NCBI RefSeq assembly: GCF_022829365.1
Contig: NZ_JAKSYJ010000037.1
Location: 18,330-82,329 of the forward strand
Direction: 5' to 3'
Length of the DNA stretch: 64,000 nt
Source of the DNA: Methylobacterium sp. J-077
GTDB lineage: Bacteria; Pseudomonadota; Alphaproteobacteria; Rhizobiales; Beijerinckiaceae
Every line of letters starts with the position of its first letter. The stretch's first letter is position 1. This document shows positions 35,157-44,905 of the stretch, one piece after another. A model generated the notes under the pieces. The model saw only the letters and a program-made list of their open reading frames with translations. It made no database searches and was not told where the DNA came from. Both the position numbers and the translations under genes were made by a program.

Positions 35157-35477
35157 CTACCCCTGCTGCGCGGGGGTCGAGACCACGAGCCCATCCAGGT
35201 TCGGCGCGATCTTGATCTGGCAGGACAGGCGGGAATTCTCGCGCACGTCGGAGGCGAAATCGAGCATATCCTGCTCCATGTCCTGCGCCTTGCCCACGAC
35301 GTCGATCCAGTCGTCGGCCACGTAGACGTGGCAGGTGGCGCAGGCGCAGGCGCCGCCGCATTCCGCGTCGATGCCCGGGACGTTGTTGCGCAACGCCGTC
35401 TCCATCACGGTCGCGCCGACGCTGCCTTCGACGGTCCTCTCCGTCCCGGCGTGGTCGACGTAAGTGATCTTGGGCAT
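35157..35477 (-). CDS. Adrenodoxin-type [2Fe-2S] ferredoxin
   Basis: A 106-residue ferredoxin with the four cluster cysteines in the ISC/adrenodoxin spacing: Cys40, Cys46, Cys49 ([11 protein letters not shown]) and Cys86 (RLSCQI). The C-terminal acidic helix residues ([16 protein letters not shown]) are the usual docking surface. Such ferredoxins (FdxB/FdVI type) supply electrons to P450s, Fe-S assembly or hydroxylases. It converges on the VWA gene. No isc genes or P450 gene is adjacent, so the partner is not known. Confidence 0.95.
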   Translation of the reverse strand: MPKITYVDHAGTERTVEGSVGATVMETALRNNVPGIDAECGGACACATCHVYVADDWIDVVGKAQDMEQDMLDFASDVRENSRLSCQIKIAPNLDGLVVSTPAQQG

Positions 35478-35623
35478 GCTCGGCTCCGGGCTCGCGTCGA
35501 GCGGCCTCGCTTCGACGGGCGGGGTGACTGCTTGGCGGCTGAGGCCATGGAATGCAAGCGCGGTGGCGGCGGTCCGTTCCGGATCGATCGCCGCATCCGC
35601 ATGCGCTCGGCGGACCGACGCTC

Positions 35624-35947
35624 TTAAGACTCGGTGTCCGGCTCGATCTCCTCCAGCGCCGCCGCGACCGCCTGCACGAGGTCGTCGAGCGCGACAGCCT
35701 CCGTGCCGGCCCGCAACTGCGCCTCGGCGGCGTCCGCGCAGGCGCGCACCCGCGTGGCGCCGACGCCGGCGGCCGAGCCCTTCAGGGTATGGGCGAGGTC
35801 GGCGCGCTGCGCGCTGGGCAGGGACGGATCGGTCAGCCGGAGCAGGATTGATCGGCATTGCCCGGCAAACAGTGCCAGCACCTCGCCGGCCAGCTCGGCG
35901 TCGCCGCCGGTCTGCGCATCGAGCTCCGCACGATCGATGGCCAGCAT
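35624..35947 (-). CDS. Hpt-domain phosphotransfer protein
   Basis: A 107-residue four-helix-bundle Hpt protein. The phosphoacceptor is His53 in [14 protein letters not shown], a textbook Hpt motif. The ATG at 35947 has a GGGAG ribosome-binding site seven bases upstream; a longer GTG start at 36007 has none. There is no kinase or response regulator beside it, so it is a free-standing relay module. It is divergent from the giant hendecad protein. Confidence 0.9.
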   Translation of the reverse strand: MLAIDRAELDAQTGGDAELAGEVLALFAGQCRSILLRLTDPSLPSAQRADLAHTLKGSAAGVGATRVRACADAAEAQLRAGTEAVALDDLVQAVAAALEEIEPDTES

Positions 35948-36237
35948 GCGCGCACTCCCGGAATCCGCATTCTTCTGGGGGTTGCCGAACCGATCCCCAT
36001 GATTCACCCCCTGATTCGCCGGACGGGGATCGCGCAGGGACCCTCATCTGCGCCAAGATGGTGGAGCCGGAAGGCAGCGGCCGCAGTAACCATAGCGTTA
36101 ACGGTTTCTGGGGTCGGACGGCGGCTCGGGTATCGGCAATCGGTGTCCGCGTCTAATCCTGTAATGGTAAACGGGACGTTGCGTCTCTGGCATCAGCCTC
36201 CCCAGGTGCCGGTGAAACCCGTGTGACGAGGCGTTGA

Positions 36238-39200
36238 ATGGCGACCGAGAAGAAGCTGAAGGACCCGGCCGAGGCCGCGCTCTCTGCGATCGAGCAGGCG
36301 CTGAACCTCGACGCCCTGACGCCGACCGGCACCGAGAGCCGCGCCGAGCCGCGCCTGCCCGATGTCGGGGATGCCCATCCCCTGCTCGACGGCGCCCTCG
36401 ATCCGGCCGGCCGCCAGATGCCGCCGCGCCTCGACCTCGATCCGCCGCTGGCCTCCGACCTGCCCCCGCCCGGCCGCGAGCGCCTGCGCCGCGAGGGCGG
36501 CCTGCTGCCCCCCGACCGCTCGCTGGTGGCGAACGACGACCGGCGCAACATCGGCATCCTGCAGCAGACCCTGCGGGTGCGCTCCTCGCCCAAGCCCTAC
36601 CTGTTCGCACTGCTGGCCGGGCTCGCCTGGATCGCCGGCCTGGTGCTGGTCGCCTGGCTGCAATCCGGCGGCGACCTGCGCGGCGTCGTCTCGGGCCTCA
36701 CCGCCCTCCAGGCGACCGTGGGCGCCGCGGCCCTGCTCGGCCCGGTCGTCCTGTTCGTGATCGCCGCCATGCTGGCGGCCCGGGCGCAGGAGATGCGCCT
36801 CGTTGCCCGCGCGGTCGGCGAGGTCGCGGTGCGCCTCGCCGAGCCGGAGAGTTTTTCCACCGACGCCGTCCTGACCATGTCGCAGACGGTGCGCCGGGAA
36901 GTCGCCGCGGTCGGCGACGGCGTCGAGCGTGCGCTGGCCCGGGCCGGCGAGCTGGAGACCCTGGTCCGCGGCGAGATCGCCACCCTGGAGCGGGCGTATT
37001 CCGACAACGAGATCCGCATCCGCTCCCTGGTCGAGGAGCTGGTCGCCCAGCGGGAATCCATCGTCACCAACGCCGAGCGGGTGCGCGGCGCGATCACCGG
37101 CTCGCATCAGAGCCTCAGCCAGGAGCTCGAGGGCGCGTCCGAGCGGATCGTCATGGCGCTCACCGGCGCGGGCGAGCGCGTGACCGGGGCGCTCGACGCC
37201 CGCGGCGCCGCCATAACCGCCTCCCTGGGCGAGGCGGGCGATCGCGTCGTCAACCTGATGACCGGGCGCGGTGACGAGCTGATCGAGAGCCTCGCGAATA
37301 CCAGTGAGGGCGTGCGCGGCAGCCTGCTGGAAGTCGGTGAGACCCTGACGCGGGCCTTCGAGACCCGCGCCCGCGACGTGAGCGGCGCCTTCGAGGCGAC
37401 CGGGACCGCCCTTACCGGGCGGATCGCGGAGAGCACCGCCTCCGTGGCCCAGAGCCTTGCCGAGACCGGCCTGCGCGTCAGCGAGTCCCTGGAGCGCCAG
37501 GGCGGCGTCGTGCGCGAGAGCTTCGAGCGCTCGGTGATCGGCCTGGAGAACGCCTTCCTCTCGCGGGGCTCCGAGCTGACGGAGCGCTTCGGCGCGATGG
37601 GCACCCAGATCACCGCCCGCTTCGCCGAGACCGGCGCGGCCCTGACCCAAGACATCGCCGGCCGAGGCTTGGCCCTGCGTGCCGAGATCGAGAATGCCGG
37701 CCTGTCCGTCGCCGAGGCGATCGAGAGCCGCGGGCGCGACGCCCAGGCCGCCCTGGCGCTGGCCATGGGCGGCGTCGGCGAGACGCTGACCAGCCAGGCC
37801 GGCGCGGTGCGCGACGACCTGCTCGGCACCGCCGAGCGGATCGCCGAGACGGTTGCGGACCGCGGCAACGCCCTGGCCGAGCGCATGGACGGCATCGCCG
37901 CGCGCCTGCACGACACCGTGACGATCCAGGCCTCGGATCTCGAGACCCGCGTCGCGGCCGCGGCCGAGCGGGCCGGCGGCCACATCACCGACCGGACCCA
38001 GGCGGCCACGGAGAGCCTGGAGAGTGCCTTCTCGGCGCTGGGCCACGGCTTCGAGGCCGGCGCCGCCTCCGCGGTCCAGTCCCTGCGCGGCTCGGCAAGC
38101 GCCGTCACCGGCGAGGTCGAGGCCCATACCCGCGAGGCCTCCGCCCGCCTGGTCGAGACCCTCCAGACCCTGCGCCACGGCTCGGCCGAGGTGACCGGAG
38201 CCGTCGAGGCCGAGACCGCAGACCTGCTGGCCCGCTTCCGCGACGCGGCCGACCGGGCTGGCACCGAGTTCGGCGAGCGCGGCTCCGCGGCCGTGTCCGC
38301 CCTGCGCGCCGCCCTGGACGACCTCAACCGCGAGCTGTCCGCCCGCACCGGCGATGCCACCGGCAGCCTGACGCAGGCCGCCCGCGCCATCTCGGACGAC
38401 CTCGCCGCCCGCATCGGGGAGATGGAGGCCGCCTTCGGCGCGCATGGCAAGGGCGTCGCCGAGCTCCTGGCCAGCCACGCCGAGGAGACTCAGACCCGGA
38501 TTAGCGGCACCGGCCGCGACATCGTGCTCGCGGTGGCGAGCCAGGGCGCGCGCATCGCCGACACCCTCAGCCAGACCGGCGCCAGCTTCGCCGAGACCGC
38601 GGACGTGCGCGTCCGGGCGATCGACGAGACCCTGGGCAGCCGCCTCTCCGCCCTGCAGGAGACCATCGCCCGCGGCGACAGCCTGGCCGACCGCATCGGC
38701 CGCGACACCGCGACCTTGGGCGAGACCGTCGGAGCCCGTCTGGAGGAGATGGACCGGCTCATCACCGTCAAGGGCCAGGCGGTGGCCGAGACCATCGCGA
38801 CCCGCGCCCGCGAGGCCGGCAGCCTGGTCGAGACCCATCTCGGCAATCTTGAGGAGCGCTCGGCCAAGCGCGCGGCCGAGATCGGCGAGGTCGTGGCGAA
38901 CTTGGTCGACCATGTCGACGGCCGGATCGATTCCCGCGGCCAGGCCCTGAACGAGGCGCTGGCCGCCCGGACCGGGGAGATGGCCCGGATCATGGAAGAG
39001 GGCAGCCGCAACCTGGTCGCGGTGCTCGATGGCCGGGCCGAAGGGCTCGGGCAGGACATCGACCGGCGCACCGCCGAGATGGCCCGCCGCATCGCGGGCA
39101 GCGCGGAGCATTTCGATGCCGGCGTGATCAGCCGCCTGCAGGCGATCGCCGACGCCCTGGAGGAGCGCGCCCGCCTCGTGAACGAGAGTTTTGGCGTGCA

Positions 39201-42200
39201 GGCCTTCGAGGCGATCCGCCTGATCGAGGCGCGCACCCGCGCGGTCGACGAGGAACTGGCCGGCCGCACCCGCGATCTCGTCGCCACGATCACCGACCGC
39301 ACCGGCGGCATCGACAGGGCGATGGCCGAGAGCATCGGTACCCTCACGGGCGCCGTCGCGGAATCGACGCGCGTTCTCGAAGCCTCGCTGTCGGGGCGCG
39401 TGCAGGAGATCGTCCAGCTGGTGGACGAGCGCGCCCAGAGCGCCGACGCGGCCCTGTCCGACCGGACCGAGGACGTGCGTGCCGCCTTCGCCGAGCGCTC
39501 GGAGCTGCTCGCGAAGCTGATCGACGAGCGCATCACCGCCATGTCGAGCGAGCTCGACGAGAAGGGCCGGAGCGTGTTCGGCGCGATCGGCGGCCGCATC
39601 ACCGAGCTGGCGCGCTTGTTCGACCGCGGCGGCACCTCGCTGGCCGAACTGATCGACCAGCGCGGCGAGAGCGTCCTGTCGAAGCTCCAGCAGACCATCG
39701 CGGATGCCGAGCGGATGCTCGAGGCCGGCGAAGGGCGCCTGGGCCACACCCTGTCGAGCCGCACCGCCGATATCAGCGGCCTGCTCGACGAGGGCGTGCG
39801 CTCGGTCCACGGCCTGCTCGACGACCGCACCAACCAGATCCGCGTGATGCTGGACGGCCATGCCGGCACCCTGGCCAGCACCCTCGACGGCCGCATGGGC
39901 CCGCTCAACGAGGCGCTGGACACCCGGAGCCACGCGCTGATCGCGGCCGTCGAGGAAGCCTTCGGCAGCGCCGCCGGCAGCCTGGATTCCCGGACGCAGG
40001 CGCTGGGCAGCCTGTTCGACGAGCGTCTCGGCCATCTGGAGAACCTCGTCGAAGGCCGCGGCAACCGCCTCGCCGAGACCCTGGATGCCCGCGCCCAGGG
40101 CCTGCGGACCCTGTTCGAGGAGGCCCACAACGCCCTCGACGCGGTGGTTGAAGGCGGGGGCGGCCGTTTCGCCGCCTCGGTCGACGCCAAGATCCAGGCC
40201 CTGCGGACGATGCTGGAGGAGGCGCCCGCCGCCGTCACCGCTTTGGTCGAGACCCGGGAGCGCCAGCTCGCCGCGACCCTCGACAGCCGCACGCAGCGCC
40301 TGCGGGCCCTGTTCGAGGAGGCCCAGTCCGGCCTGCGCGACCTCGTCGAGGTGCGCGGCCAGGAACTCGCCGACACGATCACGACCCGGACCGAGGGCCT
40401 GCGCCAGACCCTCGACGCCGCCCCCACCGACATGGCCGACCTGCTGGACGCCCGCTTCGCGGACCTGCGCGCCCTGTTCGAGCGCGCGCAGGCGGAGATC
40501 GACCGTTTGGTCGATGGTCGCAGCCGCGAGATCGCCGGGACGATCGAGCACCGGACCCAGGCCCTGCAGAGCGTGATCGAGCAGGCGAGCCCGGCCATCG
40601 CCGGCCTGCTCGAAGCGCGCGAGACCCAGTTCGCCGAGGCCTTCCAGGTGCAGAGCGGGCAACTCCAGACCCTGTTCGAGCGGGCGCAATCCAGCCTCGA
40701 AATCTCCGTCGAGAACCGTGGCCGGGAGATCGCCATGGCGGTCCAGGCGCGCACGCAGGATCTGCGCAACCTCCTCGATGCGGCGCCCACGGGCGTCGCC
40801 GCCCTCCTGGACGCCCGGATCGAGACCCTGCGCGCGACCTTCGACGAGGCCCGCTCGGCGATCGAGACGCTCGTCGGCGAGCGCAGCCAGGCGCTGCTCG
40901 ATGCCGCGCAGGGACGGACCGGCTCGCTGGTCGAGGCTTTCGACGCGCGGATCCGTGACCTGGACGGCGTCGTCGAAGGGCGCACCGCCGCCCTGGTGCA
41001 CTCCGTCGAGGCGCAGAGCGAGGCCCTGGCCCGGGGCGTCGACGCCCGCGCCGACGCCTTCACCCAGCGCATCGACAGCCGCATGCGGCTGTTCGCCACC
41101 CTGGTCGCCCAGCGCGCCGAGACCCTGGCCAGCGCCTTCGACGACCGCCACGACGCCTTCGCGGGCCTCATGGACGAGCGCACCGCCAGCCTGGTGGCGG
41201 CCCTCGACGAGCGGGCGCGGGCGCATGCCGAGCAGGTCGACGCGCACAACGCTGCCCTGGCCGAGACGCTCAGCCGACGCGAGGCCGCGCTGGCCGGCCT
41301 GATCGATGCCCGCACCGAGGCGCTGGGGGCCGGCTTCGAGCGCCGGGCCACCGCGTTGGGCGCCCTGGTCGATGCCCGCGGCGAGGCCCTGTCCCGCCGC
41401 CTCGCGGAGAGCGCCGAGGCGCTGGTCCGCGCCATCGAGGAGAAGGGCGGGGCGCTGATCGCCAGCGTCGACGGCAGCGGCCGTGCGGTCGGCGACAGCC
41501 TGGAAGGGCATGTCGCGCGCCTGCGCGCCGCCATCGACGGGCCGATGCTCGACCTGTCCCGTGCCCTCGCCGATCGCGCCGATTCGATCGAGCGGGTGCT
41601 GATCGAGACCGGCGTGCCGCTGGCGGAAACCCTGCGGCTGCAGACCGAGGAACTGGCCGCACAGTCACGGGCCTCGGCCGAGCTGCTCCGCGCCGCCATC
41701 GACGACGGTGCAGGCCGCGCCCTCACCGAGCTGTTCGAGACCAACGACCGGCTCGGCCGGGAGCTGGGCGCCGTCCTCCAGCGGATCGAGGGCGCCAACG
41801 CGGCGCTGGGCGAACTGGTCTCCGGTGCCGGCACCAATCTCGGCGCGATCGAGCAGGGCTTGGCCGGCCGGGTCGAGCAGGTCCAGACGGCGCTGCAGCG
41901 CATCGCCTCCGAGACCGGCCGCGCCACCGCGGGTGTCTCGGCCCAGGTCGAGGCCCTGCGCGAGGTCGCCAACACGGCTTTGCGCGAGGCGTCCGGCCTC
42001 GCCGAGACCCTCGACGGCCGCGGCCGCGCGCTCGGCGAGCAGACGTCCGTGCACGTGTCGGCGCTCGACCGGGCGGCCTCTTCGCTCGCGGCGATCGAGG
42101 AGCGGCTGGGGGCGACCCTGTCGGGACGCGAGGCCGCGCTCGCGGAGGCGCTGGCCGGCTTCGAGGCCCGCGCCAACGTCCTGGAGCAGCAGGGCGGCGC

Positions 42201-43374
42201 CCTCGCCGAGACGATCGAGCGGACGCTGCGCAGTGCCGAGGAGCGCGCCCGCGCCGTCGGCGAGTCGCTGACGCGCTCGGCGGAAGGTGCGGGGGCTTCG
42301 GTCACCAGCGCCTTCGAGGGCCTGAAGGACAGCGCCGGGGCCGAGAGCGAGAAGGCGGCCCAGGGCGTGCGCCAGGCCATCGAGGAGGCGGCCCGGGAGA
42401 TGCGCAGCGGCCTCGACGAAGCGCAGACCAAGTTCGGCGCTTCCGTCTCGTCCCTGCGGGAGATGGCGGGCTCGATCCGCGGCGAACTCGACGCGACCCG
42501 CGCCGAACTCGCCCGGGGCGTCCTCGACCTGCCGCGCGAGACGCAGGACGCCACCGGCGAGATGCGCCGGGTGGTGGCCGACCAGATCAAGGCGCTCAAC
42601 GAGCTCTCCGCCCTGGTCTCCCGCACCACGCGCTCGGTGGATGTCGCCCAGCCGCAGGCCCAGCGCCGGGTGGCGGAGGGCGGGTCCCGCGCCGTCGCGG
42701 CGCCGCAGGCCAGCAGCGCTCCGGCTCCGTCCGCGGCACCTGTCCAGACCGTGTCGGCTCCGGCGCTGCCGGCGCCCCCTGCCCCGGTGCGGTCCGCCAC
42801 CGGTCAGGCCCGGATCGAGGCGCCGCGGCCGTCCGCGACCGCCCGCCCCGTCGCCATGACGGCGGGCGGTGCCAAGCGCGGCTGGCTGTCCGACCTGCTG
42901 ACCCGCGCCTCCCTGGATGAGGACGACGATGCCGAGGCGGAGGCGACCAATGCCGCCGCCCCGGCGCCGGCGGGCCGCCCGTCTCAGACACCGGCCCAAG
43001 CCACGTCCCAGGCTCCCGCCGAGACCGGCCGGATCGCCCTGGACACGATCTCGACCGACATCGCCCGGATGATCGAGCACCGGACCGCGGTCGACCTGTG
43101 GGAGCGCTACCGCCGGGGCGAGCCGAACCTGTTCGACCCGCGCATCTACACCGCGCAGGGCCGGACCACCTTCGCGGAGATCCAGCGCCGCTACCTGTCG
43201 GATGCGGAGTTCCGCCGCAGCGTCGACCGCTACGTGGGTGAGTTCGAGCGGCTGCTCGGCGACGTGGTCAAGAACGACAGCGACGCCAAGCGGACCGACG
43301 CCTACCTCACCTCGGAGACCGGCAAGGTCTACACCATGCTGGCCCATGCCAGCGGGCGCTTCGACGGGGCTTAG
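36238..43374 (+). CDS. Giant hendecad-repeat membrane protein, GPR/RgsE-like (polar growth)
   Basis: A 2378-residue protein. The first 120 residues are hydrophilic, then two membrane helices form a hairpin (about 121-141 and 162-181), which puts both ends on the same side. From about residue 300 to 2100 the chain is made of 11-residue units, consensus [D/E]xR-xxx-[L/I]-xxx-[L/V/F]; the register is unbroken for 59 units between residues 1063 and 1712 and for 16 units from 320 to 496. This predicts a very long right-handed coiled coil or amphipathic rod. A Pro/Ala-rich linker leads to a compact C-terminal domain (about 2265-2378) with LWERYRRGEPNLF. Size, hairpin and apolipoprotein-like helices match the GPR protein of Agrobacterium and RgsE of Sinorhizobium, which form a ring at the growth pole. 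The homology is inferred from architecture. Confidence 0.85.
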   Translation: MATEKKLKDPAEAALSAIEQALNLDALTPTGTESRAEPRLPDVGDAHPLLDGALDPAGRQMPPRLDLDPPLASDLPPPGRERLRREGGLLPPDRSLVANDDRRNIGILQQTLRVRSSPKPYLFALLAGLAWIAGLVLVAWLQSGGDLRGVVSGLTALQATVGAAALLGPVVLFVIAAMLAARAQEMRLVARAVGEVAVRLAEPESFSTDAVLTMSQTVRREVAAVGDGVERALARAGELETLVRGEIATLERAYSDNEIRIRSLVEELVAQRESIVTNAERVRGAITGSHQSLSQELEGASERIVMALTGAGERVTGALDARGAAITASLGEAGDRVVNLMTGRGDELIESLANTSEGVRGSLLEVGETLTRAFETRARDVSGAFEATGTALTGRIAESTASVAQSLAETGLRVSESLERQGGVVRESFERSVIGLENAFLSRGSELTERFGAMGTQITARFAETGAALTQDIAGRGLALRAEIENAGLSVAEAIESRGRDAQAALALAMGGVGETLTSQAGAVRDDLLGTAERIAETVADRGNALAERMDGIAARLHDTVTIQASDLETRVAAAAERAGGHITDRTQAATESLESAFSALGHGFEAGAASAVQSLRGSASAVTGEVEAHTREASARLVETLQTLRHGSAEVTGAVEAETADLLARFRDAADRAGTEFGERGSAAVSALRAALDDLNRELSARTGDATGSLTQAARAISDDLAARIGEMEAAFGAHGKGVAELLASHAEETQTRISGTGRDIVLAVASQGARIADTLSQTGASFAETADVRVRAIDETLGSRLSALQETIARGDSLADRIGRDTATLGETVGARLEEMDRLITVKGQAVAETIATRAREAGSLVETHLGNLEERSAKRAAEIGEVVANLVDHVDGRIDSRGQALNEALAARTGEMARIMEEGSRNLVAVLDGRAEGLGQDIDRRTAEMARRIAGSAEHFDAGVISRLQAIADALEERARLVNESFGVQAFEAIRLIEARTRAVDEELAGRTRDLVATITDRTGGIDRAMAESIGTLTGAVAESTRVLEASLSGRVQEIVQLVDERAQSADAALSDRTEDVRAAFAERSELLAKLIDERITAMSSELDEKGRSVFGAIGGRITELARLFDRGGTSLAELIDQRGESVLSKLQQTIADAERMLEAGEGRLGHTLSSRTADISGLLDEGVRSVHGLLDDRTNQIRVMLDGHAGTLASTLDGRMGPLNEALDTRSHALIAAVEEAFGSAAGSLDSRTQALGSLFDERLGHLENLVEGRGNRLAETLDARAQGLRTLFEEAHNALDAVVEGGGGRFAASVDAKIQALRTMLEEAPAAVTALVETRERQLAATLDSRTQRLRALFEEAQSGLRDLVEVRGQELADTITTRTEGLRQTLDAAPTDMADLLDARFADLRALFERAQAEIDRLVDGRSREIAGTIEHRTQALQSVIEQASPAIAGLLEARETQFAEAFQVQSGQLQTLFERAQSSLEISVENRGREIAMAVQARTQDLRNLLDAAPTGVAALLDARIETLRATFDEARSAIETLVGERSQALLDAAQGRTGSLVEAFDARIRDLDGVVEGRTAALVHSVEAQSEALARGVDARADAFTQRIDSRMRLFATLVAQRAETLASAFDDRHDAFAGLMDERTASLVAALDERARAHAEQVDAHNAALAETLSRREAALAGLIDARTEALGAGFERRATALGALVDARGEALSRRLAESAEALVRAIEEKGGALIASVDGSGRAVGDSLEGHVARLRAAIDGPMLDLSRALADRADSIERVLIETGVPLAETLRLQTEELAAQSRASAELLRAAIDDGAGRALTELFETNDRLGRELGAVLQRIEGANAALGELVSGAGTNLGAIEQGLAGRVEQVQTALQRIASETGRATAGVSAQVEALREVANTALREASGLAETLDGRGRALGEQTSVHVSALDRAASSLAAIEERLGATLSGREAALAEALAGFEARANVLEQQGGALAETIERTLRSAEERARAVGESLTRSAEGAGASVTSAFEGLKDSAGAESEKAAQGVRQAIEEAAREMRSGLDEAQTKFGASVSSLREMAGSIRGELDATRAELARGVLDLPRETQDATGEMRRVVADQIKALNELSALVSRTTRSVDVAQPQAQRRVAEGGSRAVAAPQASSAPAPSAAPVQTVSAPALPAPPAPVRSATGQARIEAPRPSATARPVAMTAGGAKRGWLSDLLTRASLDEDDDAEAEATNAAAPAPAGRPSQTPAQATSQAPAETGRIALDTISTDIARMIEHRTAVDLWERYRRGEPNLFDPRIYTAQGRTTFAEIQRRYLSDAEFRRSVDRYVGEFERLLGDVVKNDSDAKRTDAYLTSETGKVYTMLAHASGRFDGA

Positions 43375-43383
43375 GACGACAGC

Positions 43384-43412
43384 CGGCGCGGGCGCTCATA
43401 GGGCCCGCGCCG
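43384..43412. terminator. Hairpin between the convergent GPR-like and DUF1489 genes
   Basis: CGGCGCGGGC (43384-43393) and GCCCGCGCCG (43403-43412) form a perfect ten-base stem in the convergent gap. It probably terminates one or both transcripts, although no T-tract follows. Confidence 0.6.
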
Positions 43413-43426
43413 AAAGAGCAGGGCGT

Positions 43427-43867
43427 TCAGAGCAGGCCGAGTCCGACCAGTTCGCGGCGCAGGGCCTCGGGCATCTCGGCGAGGTCGCCCGATTGCCCGG
43501 CCCCCAGATCGGCCGGCGCGTCGCGGGCCGTCAGGTAGCGCCAGCCCTGGAACGGCCGGCAGGGGCGGGGCGACACGGGTACGAGGCGCGGGTCGAAGAC
43601 CAGCCGGCAGCGCGGAATGCCGTCCTCCCCGGTCAGCTTCTCGATGGCGGTGATCGCCTGCCGGCAGGACAGGGTCCCGCGGATCACCCAGTAGATCGAG
43701 CCCTTGCCAGTAATCTCGCGATGGCGCTTTGGCAGGGTGCGGGTGACGTGGAACGAAACGGCCGGGCGTCCCTCGCGCAGCGCCTCGGCCCGGAACCGCT
43801 CCTGACGGGCTTCGAGGTCGGCGATCGAGGTGGGTCCGACGCAGAGCTTGATCAGGTTCAGGGCCAC
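43427..43867 (-). CDS. DUF1489 family protein
   Basis: A 146-residue protein that begins MALNLIKLCVGPTSIADLE, the signature start of DUF1489, with later FHVTRTLPKRH, GSIYWVIRG and CRLVFDPRLV. The family is nearly restricted to alphaproteobacteria and has no known function. It is soluble, without signal or membrane segments, and converges on the giant protein gene. Confidence 0.9.
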   Translation of the reverse strand: MALNLIKLCVGPTSIADLEARQERFRAEALREGRPAVSFHVTRTLPKRHREITGKGSIYWVIRGTLSCRQAITAIEKLTGEDGIPRCRLVFDPRLVPVSPRPCRPFQGWRYLTARDAPADLGAGQSGDLAEMPEALRRELVGLGLL

Positions 43868-43927
43868 GGGCGTTTTCGTCTCACGACCTTCGGCGGGCGC
43901 TCCTGATAGCAGGGCTGCGCGGCGCCG

Positions 43928-44905
43928 TCAGGCGAACAGGGCGAGCCGCTGCTCCGGCGGCAGCGCGTCGATCGCCGCGAAGCTCAGGATCGGCGCATCC
44001 GGCTCGGCGGCGGGTTCGGGGGCGGCGGCGATGATATCGGCCCAATCCTCGGCTTCCGCAGATCCGTCATGGTCGACCGCGTCATCGCTGAACACGGCCG
44101 CCTCGGCCTCCATCACCGCCTCGGTCTCCGCCCCGTCCGAGACCGGCAGGAACACGATGTCCTCGTGGAGCGGCGGGCTTCCGGGGCGGGCCACGAGCGC
44201 CGCAGCCGTGACGGCCGGAACCTCCATGGCGATGTAGCGGTCGATGTCGCTCTGGCAGAGGTCGGATAGCTGGACCTCCGGGCGGGTGCCGGCCGCCGGG
44301 TCGCGGGGCATCGGCGGCACCCGCTCGGCCTCGCTGCCCCAGATCGCGATCATCGCGGCGAGCCGGTCTTCGAGGTAGCGCAGGGTGTAGACGATCCGGG
44401 CGGTGCGCTGGGCGGTGAGGTCCTGGAACGAGCAGGCGGTGTAGATCGCCGTCGCGTGCCGATCCAGCGCGTCGCAGGTCGGCGCGTCGGCGCCCCGCTC
44501 GCGCAGGATCCAGGCCGCTTCTTGGATCGCCTCGGCCGAGCCGAGGATGTCGGAGGTCGCCTGCTCGGTCTCGCGCACGATGGCGTCCAGCGCCAGCGAG
44601 GCCTGGGTGAGGCGGGTCTGCTCGTTGTCCCGCGCGCTGATCGCGGCGATCTCGGCCTTGGTCTGGTTGATCGCCGCGGCCATCTCGACGAGGTTGCCGT
44701 GCAGCTGCCCGAAGGTCTGGTGATCCCGCTCAGCGGTTACCGCGTGTTCCAGCCGGCTCATCGCGCCGAGCAGCATCTCGGTCTCCGCGGCACGGTTGCG
44801 GCGGGCATATTCGGCCAGGAACCAGCGCCCGCGTTCGCTGAGGCAGATCGTCGCCTCGATCGCTTCGTACTCGGCGAGCGCACCTGCAGGGGCTGAACCG
44901 GACAT
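43928..44905 (-). CDS. CheZ-like protein phosphatase
   Basis: A 325-residue protein, mostly helical. The segment CSFQDLTAQRTARIVYTLRYLED around residues 158-180 matches the catalytic helix of CheZ, including the D-x-x-x-Q pair (Asp162, Gln166) that dephosphorylates CheY-P. The flanking long helices (EMAAAINQTKAEIAAISAR) fit the CheZ helical hairpin. The acidic, alanine-rich C-terminus ends LPPEQRLALFA, comparable to a CheY-binding tail. The ATG at 44905 has a GGAGG ribosome-binding site. A CtrA-like element lies 76 bp upstream. No other chemotaxis gene is nearby. Only the phosphatase motif is clear; the target response regulator is unknown. Confidence 0.75.
   Translation of the reverse strand: MSGSAPAGALAEYEAIEATICLSERGRWFLAEYARRNRAAETEMLLGAMSRLEHAVTAERDHQTFGQLHGNLVEMAAAINQTKAEIAAISARDNEQTRLTQASLALDAIVRETEQATSDILGSAEAIQEAAWILRERGADAPTCDALDRHATAIYTACSFQDLTAQRTARIVYTLRYLEDRLAAMIAIWGSEAERVPPMPRDPAAGTRPEVQLSDLCQSDIDRYIAMEVPAVTAAALVARPGSPPLHEDIVFLPVSDGAETEAVMEAEAAVFSDDAVDHDGSAEAEDWADIIAAAPEPAAEPDAPILSFAAIDALPPEQRLALFA

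Noticed and set aside
36193..41511. A 1772-codon open frame on the strand opposite the giant repeat protein
   Set aside because: It is the shadow of the repetitive, GC-rich coding sequence; long antisense frames are expected. The sense protein has a ribosome-binding site, membrane helices and a regular 11-residue repeat, while the antisense frame has none of these.
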